Positions 1-9,741 are shown, counted from the first letter of the stretch. The stretch: DNA of 64,000 nt from Streptomyces ferrugineus (GCF_015160855.1 NZ_CP063373.1:9771001-9835000), one strand, 5' to 3'. Translations and numbers: made by a program. The notes: generated by a model from the sequence alone, not told the origin.

Positions 1-1
1 G

Positions 2-127
2 AACTTCACCTGGCAGTACAACGGCAACACCTTCACCAAGTGCTTCCACTACCCCTTCGACACCCCGTACAAGACGAACTACGTCGGGGTCACCGCGAAG
101 AAGGTCGTCTGGCGCGGCGAGTGCTGA
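2..127 (+). CDS. C-terminal end of an unidentified protein (partial)
   Basis: Only the last 41 codons are in the window; the reading frame begins at base 2 and stops with TGA at 125-127. The visible part is rich in Thr, Tyr, Asn and Lys, has a Trp near each end and two Cys residues (in TKCFHY and at the final position, GEC), a composition typical of small exported actinobacterial proteins with a disulfide. No domain can be named from this fragment. A strong hairpin follows it. Confidence 0.6.
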   Translation, partial: NFTWQYNGNTFTKCFHYPFDTPYKTNYVGVTAKKVVWRGEC

Positions 128-150
128 GCCGCTGACCCCTCCATCGCCCA

Positions 151-189
151 AGGGCCGGTCAAGGACACCCATGTCCCTTGACCGGCCCT
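151..189. terminator. Bidirectional hairpin terminator between converging genes
   Basis: A perfect 14-bp stem (AGGGCCGGTCAAGG paired with its complement) encloses an 11-nt loop. It lies between the stop of the plus-strand gene at 127 and the stop of purA at 212 on the minus strand, so it can serve both. There is no long T run, as is usual in Streptomyces. Confidence 0.85.
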
Positions 190-211
190 GTGGCCTGCCC
201 TATGGCCCGCC

Positions 212-1495
212 CTACAGGAACGAGTTGATCTCGATCGTCTCGTCCCGGCCCGGACCCACGCCGATCGCGGAGATCGGGGCGCCGGACATCTCCTCCAGCG
301 CCTTGACGTAGTTCTGGGCGTTCTTCGGCAGGTCGGAGAAGGACTTGGCGGACGTGATGTCCTCGGACCAGCCGGGCAGGGTCTCGTAGACCGGCTTCGC
401 GTGGTGGAAGTCGGACTGCGAGTACGGCAGCTCCTCGACGCGCTTGCCGTCGATCTCGTACGCCACGCAGACCGGGATCTCCTCCCAGCCGGTGAGCACG
501 TCGAGCTTGGTGAGGAAGAAGTCGGTCAGGCCGTTCACGCGGGTCGCGTAGCGGGCGATGACCGCGTCGAACCAGCCGCAGCGCCGGTCACGGCCGGTGG
601 TGACACCCCGCTCGCCGCCGATGCGGCGCAGCGCCTCGCCGTCCTCGTCGAAGAGTTCGGTGGGGAAGGGGCCGGCGCCGACGCGGGTCGTGTAGGCCTT
701 GAGGATGCCGATGACGCGGCTGATCTTCGTCGGGCCGACGCCCGCGCCGGTGCAGGCACCGCCGGCGGTGGGGTTGCTCGACGTCACGAACGGATACGTG
801 CCGTGGTCGATGTCGAGCAGGGTGCCCTGGCCGCCCTCGAAGAGGACCACCTTGTCGTCCTCCAGGGCCTGGTTGAGGACCAGGACGGTGTCGGCGACGT
901 ACGGCTCGATCTTGGCCGCGTAGCCGAGCAGCTCCTCGACGACCTGGTCGACGGCGATCGCGCGCCGGTTGTAGAGCTTGGTGAGGACCTGGTTCTTGAC
1001 GTCGAGGGCGGCTTCGACCTTCTGGGTGAGGATCGACTCGTCGTACAGGTCCTGCACGCGGATGCCGACGCGGTTGATCTTGTCGGCGTAGGTCGGGCCG
1101 ATGCCGCGGCCGGTGGTCCCGATCTTCCGCTTCCCGAGGAAGCGTTCCGTCACCTTGTCCACCGTCACGTTGTACGGCGTGATGATGTGCGCGTTTCCGC
1201 TGATGAGGAGCTTGGACGTGTCAACGCCGCGCTCGTTCAGACCGCTCAGCTCGGAGAGCAGGACCGACGGGTCGACGACGACGCCGTTGCCGATGACCGG
1301 GGTACACCCCGGCGAGAGGATGCCGGAGGGGAGAAGGTGGAGGGCATACTTCTGGTCGCCGACGACGACCGTGTGGCCGGCGTTGTTGCCGCCCTGATAG
1401 CGGACCACGTAGTCGACGGATCCGCCGAGCAGGTCGGTGGCCTTGCCTTTACCCTCGTCACCCCACTGAGCACCGAGCAGCACAAGTGCGGGCAC
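212..1495 (-). CDS. purA: Adenylosuccinate synthetase
   Basis: The 427-residue protein catalyses the GTP-dependent condensation of IMP with aspartate to adenylosuccinate, the first committed step from IMP to AMP, in the cytoplasm. The family signature GDEGKGK is at residues 12-18 right after the N-terminal strand [11 protein letters not shown]; the IMP-binding stretch [14 protein letters not shown], the [12 protein letters not shown] segment, [12 protein letters not shown] and the C-terminal guanine site GPGRDETI are all present. Length and start match the family. It is transcribed alone, away from the divergent gene at 1693, and ends at the shared hairpin at 151-189. Confidence 0.98.
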   Translation of the reverse strand: MPALVLLGAQWGDEGKGKATDLLGGSVDYVVRYQGGNNAGHTVVVGDQKYALHLLPSGILSPGCTPVIGNGVVVDPSVLLSELSGLNERGVDTSKLLISGNAHIITPYNVTVDKVTERFLGKRKIGTTGRGIGPTYADKINRVGIRVQDLYDESILTQKVEAALDVKNQVLTKLYNRRAIAVDQVVEELLGYAAKIEPYVADTVLVLNQALEDDKVVLFEGGQGTLLDIDHGTYPFVTSSNPTAGGACTGAGVGPTKISRVIGILKAYTTRVGAGPFPTELFDEDGEALRRIGGERGVTTGRDRRCGWFDAVIARYATRVNGLTDFFLTKLDVLTGWEEIPVCVAYEIDGKRVEELPYSQSDFHHAKPVYETLPGWSEDITSAKSFSDLPKNAQNYVKALEEMSGAPISAIGVGPGRDETIEINSFL

Positions 1496-1631
1496 GCGCG
1501 TACACCCCTTCCGGGCGGGGCATGTCCAAGGTCAGGGGTGCACGCGTAAGGTGTTCCGCCGCGTGCACCAGCACCGGCCGCGACCTTCGTTGGCCGCGAA
1601 CCGTCGGACCGGATGGCCCCGGAATAGACGA

Positions 1632-1659
1632 AGCCCCTGGCGCAATAGCGCAAGGGGCT
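1632..1659. other. Stable hairpin between divergent purA and the kinase-like gene
   Basis: The arms AGCCCCT and AGGGGCT enclose an inner GCGC-AATA-GCGC stem, giving a near-continuous 28-nt hairpin. It is 34 bp before the plus-strand start at 1693 and 137 bp before the purA start. It could be a terminator, or part of the purA mRNA leader if the purA promoter lies beyond it. The sequence does not decide between these. Confidence 0.5.
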
Positions 1660-1692
1660 CTTGCACAAAGATGCTACCCGAGGAAGCGAGGC

Positions 1693-2556
1693 ATGGCCGA
1701 GGTGGCGACTTTCGCGATATCCGATCAGCTGCTGGTGGTGATCGATCCGATCGCCCGGAGGACGGACGGAGAGTCCGTGAGGATCGCGAAAGACGTGCTC
1801 AGCGCGGGTGCGGCGACGAAGGTGTGTCTACCGGAGGGCCCGGACGAATTCGCCCGGGCGCTGGCGCGGCGCGGCGCTCGCCGGCCGGTGGTGATAGGCG
1901 ACGACGGGGCGCTGACCCGTGCGGTGGCGCTGCTGCACCGGCAGCGGCAGCTGGCGGAATGCGTGCTGTCGGTGGTGCCGGTCGGGGGCGCGCTGGCGCT
2001 GGCCGGATCCCTCGGGGTGCCGACGGGCGCGGTCGCGGCGGCGCGGGCGGTGCTGGACGGGGTGGAGCGGCGGCTCGATCTGCTCGTGGACGACAGCGAC
2101 GGGGTGGTGCTGGGCGCGCTGCGGATCCCGCCGATACGCGACCCCGGCGCGCCGGCCGGGGCGAGCGCGGTGGGGCCGGGTGCGGGGCGGCCTTGGCTGC
2201 GTACGTGCCAGTCACTCGTACGGACCCTGGTGCCGGCCCGGGGCACCCCCGAGACCGCTGCGGCGGGGCCGTCCCGGCTGCGGGTCGAGGTCGACGGGGC
2301 GACGCTGGTGGACCTCGGCCATCCGGTGGAGGCGGTGTCGGTGACGCCGGGGTCCTCGGGAGTGGCCGCGGTGGAGGTACGCCCGGCCTCGGTGGGCGCG
2401 GAGGCGTCGCCGCTGCGGGCCGAGGGGCGGACGGTGACCGTGTCGGGGGCGCATTTCCGGTACCGGGCGGACACGGCGGTGTCCGGGCCGGTGCGCCGGC
2501 GGACGTGGACGGTGGGGGAAGGCGCGCTGCGGTTGGTGTTGCCGGGGGCCGGGTGA
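1693..2556 (+). CDS. Diacylglycerol kinase-like protein
   Basis: This 287-residue protein resembles the actinobacterial diacylglycerol/sphingosine kinase-like family: an N-terminal alpha/beta part with LVVIDPIARRTDGESVRIAK, then a central segment and a C-terminal beta-rich domain (RLRVEVDGATLVDL... FRYRADTAVSG) like the second domain of lipid kinases of the YegS/DgkB type. The classical GGDGT nucleotide loop is not obvious; its place is taken by RPVVIGDDGALTRAV, so activity is uncertain. The start at 1693 follows AGGAAGCGAGG; the frame is open further upstream only because of the GC bias. It neighbours purA in what I recall of the S. coelicolor gene order. Confidence 0.65.
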   Translation: MAEVATFAISDQLLVVIDPIARRTDGESVRIAKDVLSAGAATKVCLPEGPDEFARALARRGARRPVVIGDDGALTRAVALLHRQRQLAECVLSVVPVGGALALAGSLGVPTGAVAAARAVLDGVERRLDLLVDDSDGVVLGALRIPPIRDPGAPAGASAVGPGAGRPWLRTCQSLVRTLVPARGTPETAAAGPSRLRVEVDGATLVDLGHPVEAVSVTPGSSGVAAVEVRPASVGAEASPLRAEGRTVTVSGAHFRYRADTAVSGPVRRRTWTVGEGALRLVLPGAG

Positions 2557-2591
2557 GCCGTCGGGCCGTGGGGCCGTCGGGCCGCCAGGCC

Positions 2592-3086
2592 TCACGTGCC
2601 GAAGGTCGCCTCCCGGTGTTCCCGCCACCGTTCCATCAGCTTGCCGAACTCGCCCTCCAGGAACTCGAAGAAGGCCAGCGTCTCGGCGATGCGCCGGCCG
2701 CCGGGGGTCGCGGCGCCCAGGCTGTCGACGCCCTCGCGCAGGGTGGCCTCCCAGCGCCTGAGTATGGCGTCGCGGTTGGTCATCGCCTCGTACCACTGGT
2801 CGCTGTGCACCCGGTAGCGCTCGCGCCGCGAGCCCGGTTCGCGTTCGCGGGAGACCATGTGGACCTGGGCGAGATAGCGCACCGCGCCGGAGATCGCGGC
2901 CGGGCTGACCCGGAGCTGTTCGCCGAGCTCGGCGGAGGTCAGGGCGCCGGCGTCGGACGCGAGCAGCGCGGCGAACACGCGCGCGGCCATACGCTGCATC
3001 CCGGCCTCGACCAGCTGCGCCGCGAACGCCTCCACGAACTTCGACACCGCTTCGGGATCCCGGCCCGCCTCACTCGGTTGCGTCAT
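2592..3086 (-). CDS. GbsR/MarR-type transcriptional regulator of the adjacent exporter
   Basis: The 164-residue protein has a winged-helix domain of the GbsR/MarR type: the recognition region LTSAELGEQLRVSPAAISGAVRYL (cited here only as residues about 51-74) is followed by a wing with REREPGSRRERYRV and a C-terminal helical dimerisation part ending in EGEFGKLMERW. The start at 3086 has AGGGAG ten bases before it. It is divergent from the ABC exporter genes at 3201-5791, and the perfect palindrome at 3163-3182 lies in the 114-bp gap, so it most likely represses the exporter and perhaps itself. The inducer is unknown; exporter substrates are the natural guess. Confidence 0.85.
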   Translation of the reverse strand: MTQPSEAGRDPEAVSKFVEAFAAQLVEAGMQRMAARVFAALLASDAGALTSAELGEQLRVSPAAISGAVRYLAQVHMVSREREPGSRRERYRVHSDQWYEAMTNRDAILRRWEATLREGVDSLGAATPGGRRIAETLAFFEFLEGEFGKLMERWREHREATFGT

Positions 3087-3162
3087 CCGTAGATCATCTC
3101 CCTTGCGTTCGCCCAGCTCGCGCGGCACCCCCGAGCCTATCCGCGATTTATACGCTTCCTTA

Positions 3163-3182
3163 ACTTCACAAATTTGTGAAGT
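3163..3182. promoter_or_regulatory. Perfect 20-bp palindromic operator candidate
   Basis: ACTTCACAAATTTGTGAAGT is a perfect inverted repeat. It is AT-rich in a GC-rich chromosome and lies 18 bp before the ABC ATPase start at 3201 and 77 bp before the divergent GbsR/MarR start. Position and symmetry fit the binding site of the adjacent dimeric winged-helix regulator. Confidence 0.8.
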
Positions 3183-3200
3183 CAACGTACGTTCTGAAGC

Positions 3201-4136
3201 ATGACGAAGGCAATCACCGTCTCCGGACTGCACAAGTCGTTCGGAAAGACGCGCGCGCTCGACGGCCTCGACCTGGACGTCGAGACCGGCGAGGTCCACG
3301 GCTTCCTCGGCCCCAACGGCGCCGGCAAGTCCACCACGATCCGGGTCCTGCTGGGCCTGCTGCGCGCCGATTCCGGTGCCACCCAGGTGCTCGGCCGGGA
3401 TCCGTGGGCCGACGCGGTCGAGCTGCACCGGCATCTCGCCTACGTCCCCGGCGACGTCGAGCTGTGGCCCAATCTCACCGGCGGCGAGGCCATCGACCTG
3501 CTCGCGCGGCTGCGCGGGGGCATCAACAAGCAGCGCCGGGCCGACCTCATCGAGCGCTTCGACCTGGACCCCACCAAGAAGGGCCGCGCCTACTCCAAGG
3601 GCAACCGGCAGAAGGTCGCCATCGTCGCCGCGCTCGCCTCCGACGCCGAGCTGCTGCTGCTCGACGAGCCGACCGCGGGCCTGGACCCGCTGATGGAGGT
3701 CGTCTTCCAGGACGTCATCGTCGAGGCCAAGGCCGCCGGCAAGACCGTGCTGCTCTCCAGCCACATCCTGGCCCAGGTGGAGAAGCTCGCCGACCGGGTG
3801 AGCATCATCCGGCTCGGGCGGATCGTGCAGTCCGGCACGCTCACCGAGATGCGCCACCTGACCCGTACGACGATCGAGGCCGAGACCGAGCGCCCCGCCA
3901 CCGGCCTGGACGCGCTGCCCGGCATCCACGACCTGCAGACCGCCGACGGCCGCGTCCGCTTCGCGGTCGACGGCGCCCAGGTCGACGGCGCCGTGCGCAA
4001 GCTCACCGAGTTCGGCATCCGCAGCCTGGTCAGCCACCCGCCGACGCTGGAGGAGCTCATGCTCCGCCACTACGGCGACGAGCTGGCCGCCAACGGGCAC
4101 TCCGGCAACGGCCACAGCAACGGAGCGGCGAAATGA
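3201..4136 (+). CDS. ABC transporter ATP-binding protein (drug-exporter type)
   Basis: This 311-residue ATPase energises the permease encoded next to it. Walker [10 protein letters not shown] is at residues 37-45, the Q-loop region is replaced by a [14 protein letters not shown] segment typical of DrrA-like exporters, the signature is YSKGNRQKV (131-139) rather than LSGGQ, Walker B LLLLDEPT is at 151-158, and the H-loop SSH ends at about 188. The C-terminal 90 residues carry the extra DrrA-type domain. Its stop overlaps the start of the permease (ATGA), so the two are translationally coupled. The palindrome at 3163-3182 just upstream suggests control by the divergent GbsR/MarR protein. Confidence 0.93.
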   Translation: MTKAITVSGLHKSFGKTRALDGLDLDVETGEVHGFLGPNGAGKSTTIRVLLGLLRADSGATQVLGRDPWADAVELHRHLAYVPGDVELWPNLTGGEAIDLLARLRGGINKQRRADLIERFDLDPTKKGRAYSKGNRQKVAIVAALASDAELLLLDEPTAGLDPLMEVVFQDVIVEAKAAGKTVLLSSHILAQVEKLADRVSIIRLGRIVQSGTLTEMRHLTRTTIEAETERPATGLDALPGIHDLQTADGRVRFAVDGAQVDGAVRKLTEFGIRSLVSHPPTLEELMLRHYGDELAANGHSGNGHSNGAAK

Positions 4137-5791
4137 CCACCGCCACCACCGCCAAGGCCCCGGCCCCCGCCGCTCCCGTCACCGGCGGCAACACCCTGGC
4201 CGGCACCCGCACCCTGATCCGCTTCGCCCTGCGCCGGGACCGCATCCGGCTCCCGGTGTGGATCCTGGCGCTGTTCCTCGGCACCCTGTCCACGGCCCAG
4301 AACTACAAGCAGCTCTACGGCGACCCCAAGGATCGCGCGAACGTCGTCAAGACCATGGACAGCCCGGCCGGCCTCGCCATGTCGGGCCCCCGCCACTACC
4401 TCGACGACTACAACTTCGGCTCGATGCTGGGCCACCAGATGCTCGGCTTCATGGCCGTCCTCGTCGGCCTGATGAGCGTGCTGATCATCACCCGGCACAC
4501 CCGCGCCGAGGAGGAGACCGGCCGCGCCGAGCTGGTGCGCTCGACGGTCGTGGGCCGCCACGCCCACCTCGCCGCCGCCCTGTCGGTCGCGGTCCTCGCC
4601 AACCTGGTCCTGGCCCTGCTGCTCGCCTTCGGCCTGTCCGGCGCGGGCATCGAGGGCATCGGCGGCACCGGGTCGCTGCTCTACGGCCTCGACCACGCGG
4701 CCGTCGGCGTCGTCTTCGCCGCCGTCGCCGCGATCACCGTCCAGATCACCGCCCACACGCGCGGCGCGAGCGGCATGGCACTCGCGGTCATCGGTGTCGC
4801 GTACGTGCTGCGCGCCGCCGGCGACAGCGGCTCCAGCGGCGCCCTGTCCTGGCTGTCGCCGATCGGCTGGGCGCAGCGTACGTACCCGTACGTCGACAAC
4901 GCCTGGTGGCCGCTGCTGCTGTGCCTCGCGTTCGCGGGGGTCTGTGCGACGGTCGGCTTCGTGCTCTCCACCCGGCGGGACGTGGGCGCGGGACTGCGCC
5001 CGGAGAAGCTGGGCAGCCCGGCCGCCTCCGACGCGCTCACCACACCGGTCGGCTTCGCGCTGCGGCTGCACCGCGGCATGCTGGTCGGCTTCGGGGTCGG
5101 CCTGTTCGTGATGGGCGCGATGTACGGCTCGATCCTCGGGGACGCCGAGGACATGCTGAAGGACATCGACGAGATCCAGGAGGCCCTGGACCGCATCGGC
5201 GGCTCCAGCATCGCCGAGTCGTTCGCCTCGATGGTGATGGTCGTCATCACGGTCGTCGCGGCGGTGTACGTGGTGATGGCCGCCCTGCGCCCCCGCTCGG
5301 AGGAGACCGCGGGCCGCGCCGAGCCGCTGCTCGCCACCGGCCTCTCGCGCAGCCGCTGGGTCGGCAGCCACCTGGCGACGGCCATGGGCGGCGGCACGCT
5401 CGTGCTGCTGCTGGCCGGGCTCGGCTTCGGCGTCTCGGGCGCGGCCTCGACCGGCGACGGCGGGCTGCTGCTGAAGCTGGTCGGCGCGGCCCTCGCCTAC
5501 GCACCGGCCCTGTGGGTCACGGTCGGTGTGGCGGTCGTGCTCTTCGGCTGGTTCCCGCGCGCGAGCGCCGCGGCCTGGGTCGTCCCCGTGTACGCCTTCG
5601 TCGTCGGCTACCTCGGCCAGATCCTCCAGTTCCCGGACTGGATGAACAACCTCTCCCCCTTCGGCCACGTCCCGCAGCTTCCCGCCGCGGAGATGTCCTG
5701 GACCCCGCTGCTGGTGCTGACGCTGGTCGCCGCGGGCCTGGTGTGGCTGGGGCTCGAGGGGTTCCGGCGCCGGGATCTGGAGACGAAGTAG
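4133..5791 (+). CDS. ABC exporter permease of the polyketide/antibiotic exporter type
   Basis: The 552-residue membrane protein has about twelve hydrophobic segments in two similar halves, starting near [17 protein letters not shown] and repeated from [16 protein letters not shown]. Each half has an [14 protein letters not shown] or [15 protein letters not shown] motif between helices, the recurring feature of COG3559 exporters that carry polyketide-like drugs. It forms an exporter with the ATPase at 3201-4136, whose stop it overlaps by four bases. The start ATG at 4133 is fixed by this overlap. The substrate is not predictable from sequence. Confidence 0.85.
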   Translation: MTTATTAKAPAPAAPVTGGNTLAGTRTLIRFALRRDRIRLPVWILALFLGTLSTAQNYKQLYGDPKDRANVVKTMDSPAGLAMSGPRHYLDDYNFGSMLGHQMLGFMAVLVGLMSVLIITRHTRAEEETGRAELVRSTVVGRHAHLAAALSVAVLANLVLALLLAFGLSGAGIEGIGGTGSLLYGLDHAAVGVVFAAVAAITVQITAHTRGASGMALAVIGVAYVLRAAGDSGSSGALSWLSPIGWAQRTYPYVDNAWWPLLLCLAFAGVCATVGFVLSTRRDVGAGLRPEKLGSPAASDALTTPVGFALRLHRGMLVGFGVGLFVMGAMYGSILGDAEDMLKDIDEIQEALDRIGGSSIAESFASMVMVVITVVAAVYVVMAALRPRSEETAGRAEPLLATGLSRSRWVGSHLATAMGGGTLVLLLAGLGFGVSGAASTGDGGLLLKLVGAALAYAPALWVTVGVAVVLFGWFPRASAAAWVVPVYAFVVGYLGQILQFPDWMNNLSPFGHVPQLPAAEMSWTPLLVLTLVAAGLVWLGLEGFRRRDLETK

Positions 5792-5816
5792 CCCATCGCC
5801 GTGGGGGGCGCCCCCA

Positions 5817-7037
5817 TCAGGCCACTGATACCTCCAACCCTGACAAGCCCCGGATGACGAAGTTCGGCTTCCGCTCCGGCTCGGCCGCCAGGCGCAGGGC
5901 CGGGGCCCTCTCCAGCAGGGCCGTCATGGAGGCCGCGAGTTCGATGCGGGCCAGCGGGGCGCCGATGCAGTAGTGGATGCCGGCGCTGAAGGAGATGTGC
6001 GGGTTCTCCTTGCGGGTCAGGTCCAGACGGTCCGGGTTGGTGAAGACCTCCGGGTCATGGTTCGCGGAGCCGAACAGCATCGCGATCTCCGCGCCGCGCG
6101 GGATCGTCGTGCCGGCGATCTCGATCTCGTCCAGGACCCAGCGCTCGAAGAGCTGGAGCGGGGTGTCGTAGCGCATCAGCTCCTCGATCGCCGACGGGAT
6201 CAGGGAGTGGTCGGCGCGCAGCGCGGCCAGTTGGCCGGGGTTGCGGAACAGCGCGTACCAGCCGTTGACCGTGGCGTTCACCGTGGCCTCGTGGCCGGCG
6301 TTGAGGAGGAGGACCGCCGTGGAGATCATCTCCTGCTCGGTGAGTCGGTCGCCCTCGTCGTGGGCCTCGATCAGGCCGGAGATCAGGTCGTCGCCCGGCT
6401 CCTTGCGGCGGGCCGCGATCAGCTCCCGCAGGTAGTCCGAGAACCCGACCGAGGCACGGACCGCCCTGGTCGCCGTCTCCCGCGACGGGTTCAGCTCGTA
6501 CATTCCGCAGATGTCCGCCGACCAGGGCCGCAGCTGCCCCCGGTCCGCCTCGGGGATGCCCAGCATCTCGGCGATCACCGCGACCGGCAGCGGCTCGGCG
6601 ACATCCGCCAGCAGATCGCCGCCGCCCGCCTCGACCAGATCGGCCACCAGCTCGCCCGCCAGCCCCTGCACATACGGCTTCAGCCGCTCCACCGTGCGCG
6701 GTGTGAAGGCCTTCGACACCAGCCGGCGGATCCGTGTGTGGTCCGGCGGCTCCAGGTCGAGCATCCCGTGGTCGTTGAGGACGTGGAACGGCTCGTGCTC
6801 GGGCGGCGGCGCGGTGCGGCCGAAGTCCTCATGGGTGAAGCGGTGCTGATACGTCCGGCCCAGCCGCCGGTCCCGCAGCAGCGCCGAGACATCCGCGTGG
6901 TGCGGGACCAGCCACTGGTCGGTGGGCTCGTAGTAGTGCACCCGGCCCCGGTCCCGCAGCTCGGCGTAGGCCGGGTACGGGTCGGCCAGGAACGCCGGGT
7001 CCCAGGGATCGAAAGCGAGGTCGAAAGGAGCTGCCAT
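5817..7037 (-). CDS. Cytochrome P450, CYP107-like
   Basis: The 406-residue protein is a soluble class I bacterial P450. The I-helix has AGHEATVN, the K-helix ExxR is in EELMR, the PERF-like stretch is NPDRLDLTR, and the haem-binding loop FSAGIHYCIG has the thiolate at Cys357. The loop has Ser-Ala where most family members have Gly plus a variable residue (FGxGxHxC). Overall similarity and position recall the CYP107T1 gene of S. coelicolor. No ferredoxin gene is adjacent, so electrons must come from partners elsewhere. It is separated from the convergent permease gene by only 25 bp. The substrate is unknown. Confidence 0.93.
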   Translation of the reverse strand: MAAPFDLAFDPWDPAFLADPYPAYAELRDRGRVHYYEPTDQWLVPHHADVSALLRDRRLGRTYQHRFTHEDFGRTAPPPEHEPFHVLNDHGMLDLEPPDHTRIRRLVSKAFTPRTVERLKPYVQGLAGELVADLVEAGGGDLLADVAEPLPVAVIAEMLGIPEADRGQLRPWSADICGMYELNPSRETATRAVRASVGFSDYLRELIAARRKEPGDDLISGLIEAHDEGDRLTEQEMISTAVLLLNAGHEATVNATVNGWYALFRNPGQLAALRADHSLIPSAIEELMRYDTPLQLFERWVLDEIEIAGTTIPRGAEIAMLFGSANHDPEVFTNPDRLDLTRKENPHISFSAGIHYCIGAPLARIELAASMTALLERAPALRLAAEPERKPNFVIRGLSGLEVSVA

Positions 7038-7078
7038 GCGTGGACGTTAGAACGCCTTCCCCCTCCCTGACCAGGGGT

Positions 7079-8287
7079 CTAGAAGGCGAGTGCGGCCGAG
7101 TCCCCGGGCAGGGTGAGGGCCGTGTGGGCCGGGCGACCGGTCGCCGGTGGCAGGGCGGTCAGGCCGCGAAGCCTGTCGTTGCGTCTCTCAAGGGCTTCGG
7201 CGGTGGTGGGGAAGAGCGCCGCGTCGCCGTCACCGACCTGTGCCTGGTTCAGTTCGACGAATCCGCGGATGTCGCGTTCGTAGGCGGCGAAGGCCGCGGT
7301 GTGGTCACGGTGGACGGCCAGCGAGCGGGCGAGCATGTAGGCGCCGACGAGGGCGAGGCTGGACCCCTGACCGGTCAGGAACGACGGGGCGTGGGCGGCG
7401 TCGCCGACGAGCGCGACCCGGCCGCTGGACCAGCGCGGCATGCGGATCTGGCTCACGGTGTCGAAGAACGGCTCGTCCGCGTCGCGCATCGCGGCGACCA
7501 TGGCCGGGATCTCCCATCCGTCGTGGGCGAAGGCGGCGGCGACGAGGTCCCGTTGTGCCTCGGGGTCGCGAAGGACCTCGTGCGGTGGTTCGGGGTCGGC
7601 GAAGTTGAGGAACGCGTGCAGCTCCTCGCTGTCTCTGACGGCGTAGAGCGCCGCGGCCCTTCCGGGGGTGTTCCAGATGAGTACTTCGTGGGAGAGCCCA
7701 TAGGTGTTGGGCATGGCGAACACGGCGAAGCGGTATCCCAGATGGCGGTGGAACTGCCGCTCGGGGCCGAACACCAGCTTCCGGGTGTGCGAGTGCAGCC
7801 CGTCCGCGCCCAGGACCAGGTCGAAGCCGCGCCGGACGCCGCTGCGGAAGGTGACGTCGACACCGTGCTCGTGTTCCGTGAGCACCTCGACGGAGTCGTC
7901 GAACACGAACTCCACCTCGTCCCGGACGGCCCCGTACAGGGCGTCCGTCAGATCCCCGCGGGGCACCTCGACGTCACGTCCCTCGACCCCGCCGGCCACC
8001 GCCTGTGGATGCACCACCGCCGCCTGGCTGCCATCGGCGTTGAGGAAGGTCAACCGGCGCGACTCGATATGCGCCTCGCGGAGCCTCGGCAGGATTCCCA
8101 TCCGGCGGGCCACCTCCACCGCGGTGCCCCGCACGTCGATCGGGTAGCCGCCGCCGCGCGGTCCGGCGGACTTTTCCACCACCGTCACCGCGAACCCGAA
8201 CCGGTGCAGCCAGAACGCCACGGCGGGACCCGCGATGCTCGCGCCGGAGACCAGGACCGTGCCTTTCGAAGCGGTTCTCAGGTCCAT
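7079..8287 (-). CDS. FAD-dependent monooxygenase, TetX/aromatic hydroxylase type
   Basis: This 402-residue flavoprotein has the N-terminal dinucleotide fold TVLVSGASIAGPAVAFWL, an Arg-containing PIDVRG segment, the DG-type motif LVLGADGLHSHTR near residue 160, and the FAD motif VALVGDAAHAPSFLTGQGSS near 290, the layout of PF01494 hydroxylases such as TetX and PHBH. It would use NAD(P)H and oxygen to hydroxylate a small molecule. The ATG at 8287 overlaps the stop of the MFS gene, so both are made from one message under the divergent TetR. The setting points to inactivation of a toxic compound, though an anabolic role is possible. Confidence 0.85.
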   Translation of the reverse strand: MDLRTASKGTVLVSGASIAGPAVAFWLHRFGFAVTVVEKSAGPRGGGYPIDVRGTAVEVARRMGILPRLREAHIESRRLTFLNADGSQAAVVHPQAVAGGVEGRDVEVPRGDLTDALYGAVRDEVEFVFDDSVEVLTEHEHGVDVTFRSGVRRGFDLVLGADGLHSHTRKLVFGPERQFHRHLGYRFAVFAMPNTYGLSHEVLIWNTPGRAAALYAVRDSEELHAFLNFADPEPPHEVLRDPEAQRDLVAAAFAHDGWEIPAMVAAMRDADEPFFDTVSQIRMPRWSSGRVALVGDAAHAPSFLTGQGSSLALVGAYMLARSLAVHRDHTAAFAAYERDIRGFVELNQAQVGDGDAALFPTTAEALERRNDRLRGLTALPPATGRPAHTALTLPGDSAALAF

Positions 8288-9741
8288 CACACCGCCTCCC
8301 GCTCGAGGTCGGGCGAGGACGAGTCGCGGCTGAGGCGGGTGCTTCGCACGAGCATCACGGCCAGCACCGCGGCGATCGCGAACGCGCCGGAAGCGACCGC
8401 GATATAGCCGTACACGCCCGTGGCCGAGTTCGTCGTCTCGCCGTCGACGACCACGGCGGTCGACTTGAGCACGGCCGCGCCCGCGAAGTCCAGCACCACG
8501 GACCCGATCGAGACCATGACCATGACCAGGCTGGACACGATGCCCTGCCGTTCGGCGGGCGCCAGGCTCCCCGCCATGTTGAAGCCGGACGTCCCGAGCG
8601 CTCCCACCGTGACGCCCAGCAGGAACCCGCAGGCGAGCGCCGCGAGAAGCTGGGAAGCGCCGAGGAACATCCCGACGGTCACCACCGTTCCGAGCATGAT
8701 CGCCCCGGCCAGCGTCAGGGCCGGTCCGATGCGTGCGGCGATCCATCCGGCCCCCGGACCTCCGAGCGTGACGCCGACTCCGGGCGCCGCGAGCAGCAGG
8801 GCCACGGATCCCTGGTCGGCCAGTCCGTACCCGAGTCGCTGATCCGCCGAGACGTCGCCGATGAGCGGGATGAGCTGAAGCATGCTCTGGTACGAACCGG
8901 CCGCGAGGAAGACGACGAGGAGCGTGAGCACCAGCGGCCCACCGAGGTCCCTGACGTCGATCAGGGGGTCGGGCTTTCGGCTCGAGACCAGGAACCACCT
9001 GGCCAGTGCGGCGACGCCCCCGACGAGGAGGGCCAGCGGACCGGGGGCGAGCCAGCCGAAGTCCGAGCCCAGACTGACGTAGCCGAGCACCCCGGCGAGA
9101 CCTCCGCCGAGCAGGAGGGCACCACCGATGTCGATCCTGCCCGGTGTCCTGATCGGGGACTCGGGAAGGACCTTGTGCACACAGATCGCCATCACGGCCG
9201 CGACGACGGCCGAGAGGAAGAACAGGATCTGGAAGCCGAACTCCACGGCCAGTTTCTCGATGAGGAAACGGGACGCGATGTTGAGCACCGCGGAGCCGGA
9301 GGTCACGATGCCCACGATGATCATCGCGATCCGGGGTGCGCAGATCCCTCGAACGATGGCGACGGAGAGAAACACGCTGGCCAGTGCCGCTCCCTGCAGC
9401 ATGCGCCCCGGCACGAACACCCAGATGCCGGGAGCCACCGCGCACAGGACGGCGCCCGCGCAGCTCAGGCATAACGTCAGCACGAGCACTTTGCGCCTGC
9501 CGTAGATGTCGGCGCTCTTTCCGAGCAGGGGCGCCCACAGCACGCCCGCCAGCATCGCGGTGGCGTTGAGCCACGCCGCCTGGTCGGTGTCGAAGTGGTC
9601 GAGCATCTCCGGGAGGACGACCAGCGGCGCGGTGATGGCCGAGTCGACCACGAAGTTCACCATGGCCAGGACGGCCACCAGGCCGATGAGCCGCCCGTTC
9701 CATCTCGTGTGCAGTCCGGTGTCGGTGTGTCCGGTGCTCAC
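8287..9741 (-). CDS. MFS drug efflux transporter (14-helix type)
   Basis: The 484-residue membrane protein begins with a helix in LIGLVAVLAMVNFVVDSA and has the MFS loop signature GKSADIYGRRKVL between helices 2 and 3; about fourteen hydrophobic segments follow, as in the DHA2 group of proton-driven drug exporters. I place the start at GTG 9741, which has AAGGGGG five bases upstream; the in-frame GTG at 9747 overlaps that ribosome site. It is the first gene of a two-gene message with the FAD monooxygenase and is divergent from a TetR gene 86 bp away, with an inverted repeat between them. Confidence 0.88.
   Translation of the reverse strand: MSTGHTDTGLHTRWNGRLIGLVAVLAMVNFVVDSAITAPLVVLPEMLDHFDTDQAAWLNATAMLAGVLWAPLLGKSADIYGRRKVLVLTLCLSCAGAVLCAVAPGIWVFVPGRMLQGAALASVFLSVAIVRGICAPRIAMIIVGIVTSGSAVLNIASRFLIEKLAVEFGFQILFFLSAVVAAVMAICVHKVLPESPIRTPGRIDIGGALLLGGGLAGVLGYVSLGSDFGWLAPGPLALLVGGVAALARWFLVSSRKPDPLIDVRDLGGPLVLTLLVVFLAAGSYQSMLQLIPLIGDVSADQRLGYGLADQGSVALLLAAPGVGVTLGGPGAGWIAARIGPALTLAGAIMLGTVVTVGMFLGASQLLAALACGFLLGVTVGALGTSGFNMAGSLAPAERQGIVSSLVMVMVSIGSVVLDFAGAAVLKSTAVVVDGETTNSATGVYGYIAVASGAFAIAAVLAVMLVRSTRLSRDSSSPDLEREAV

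Noticed and set aside
401..1549. Long open frames opposite purA, ClpB, DnaK and other conserved genes
   Set aside because: High third-position GC leaves antisense frames open; these have no ribosome sites or recognisable domains and lie wholly on conserved genes.
1632..1659. tRNA or other small structural RNA
   Set aside because: Only one hairpin is present; there is no cloverleaf, anticodon arm or T-loop consensus.
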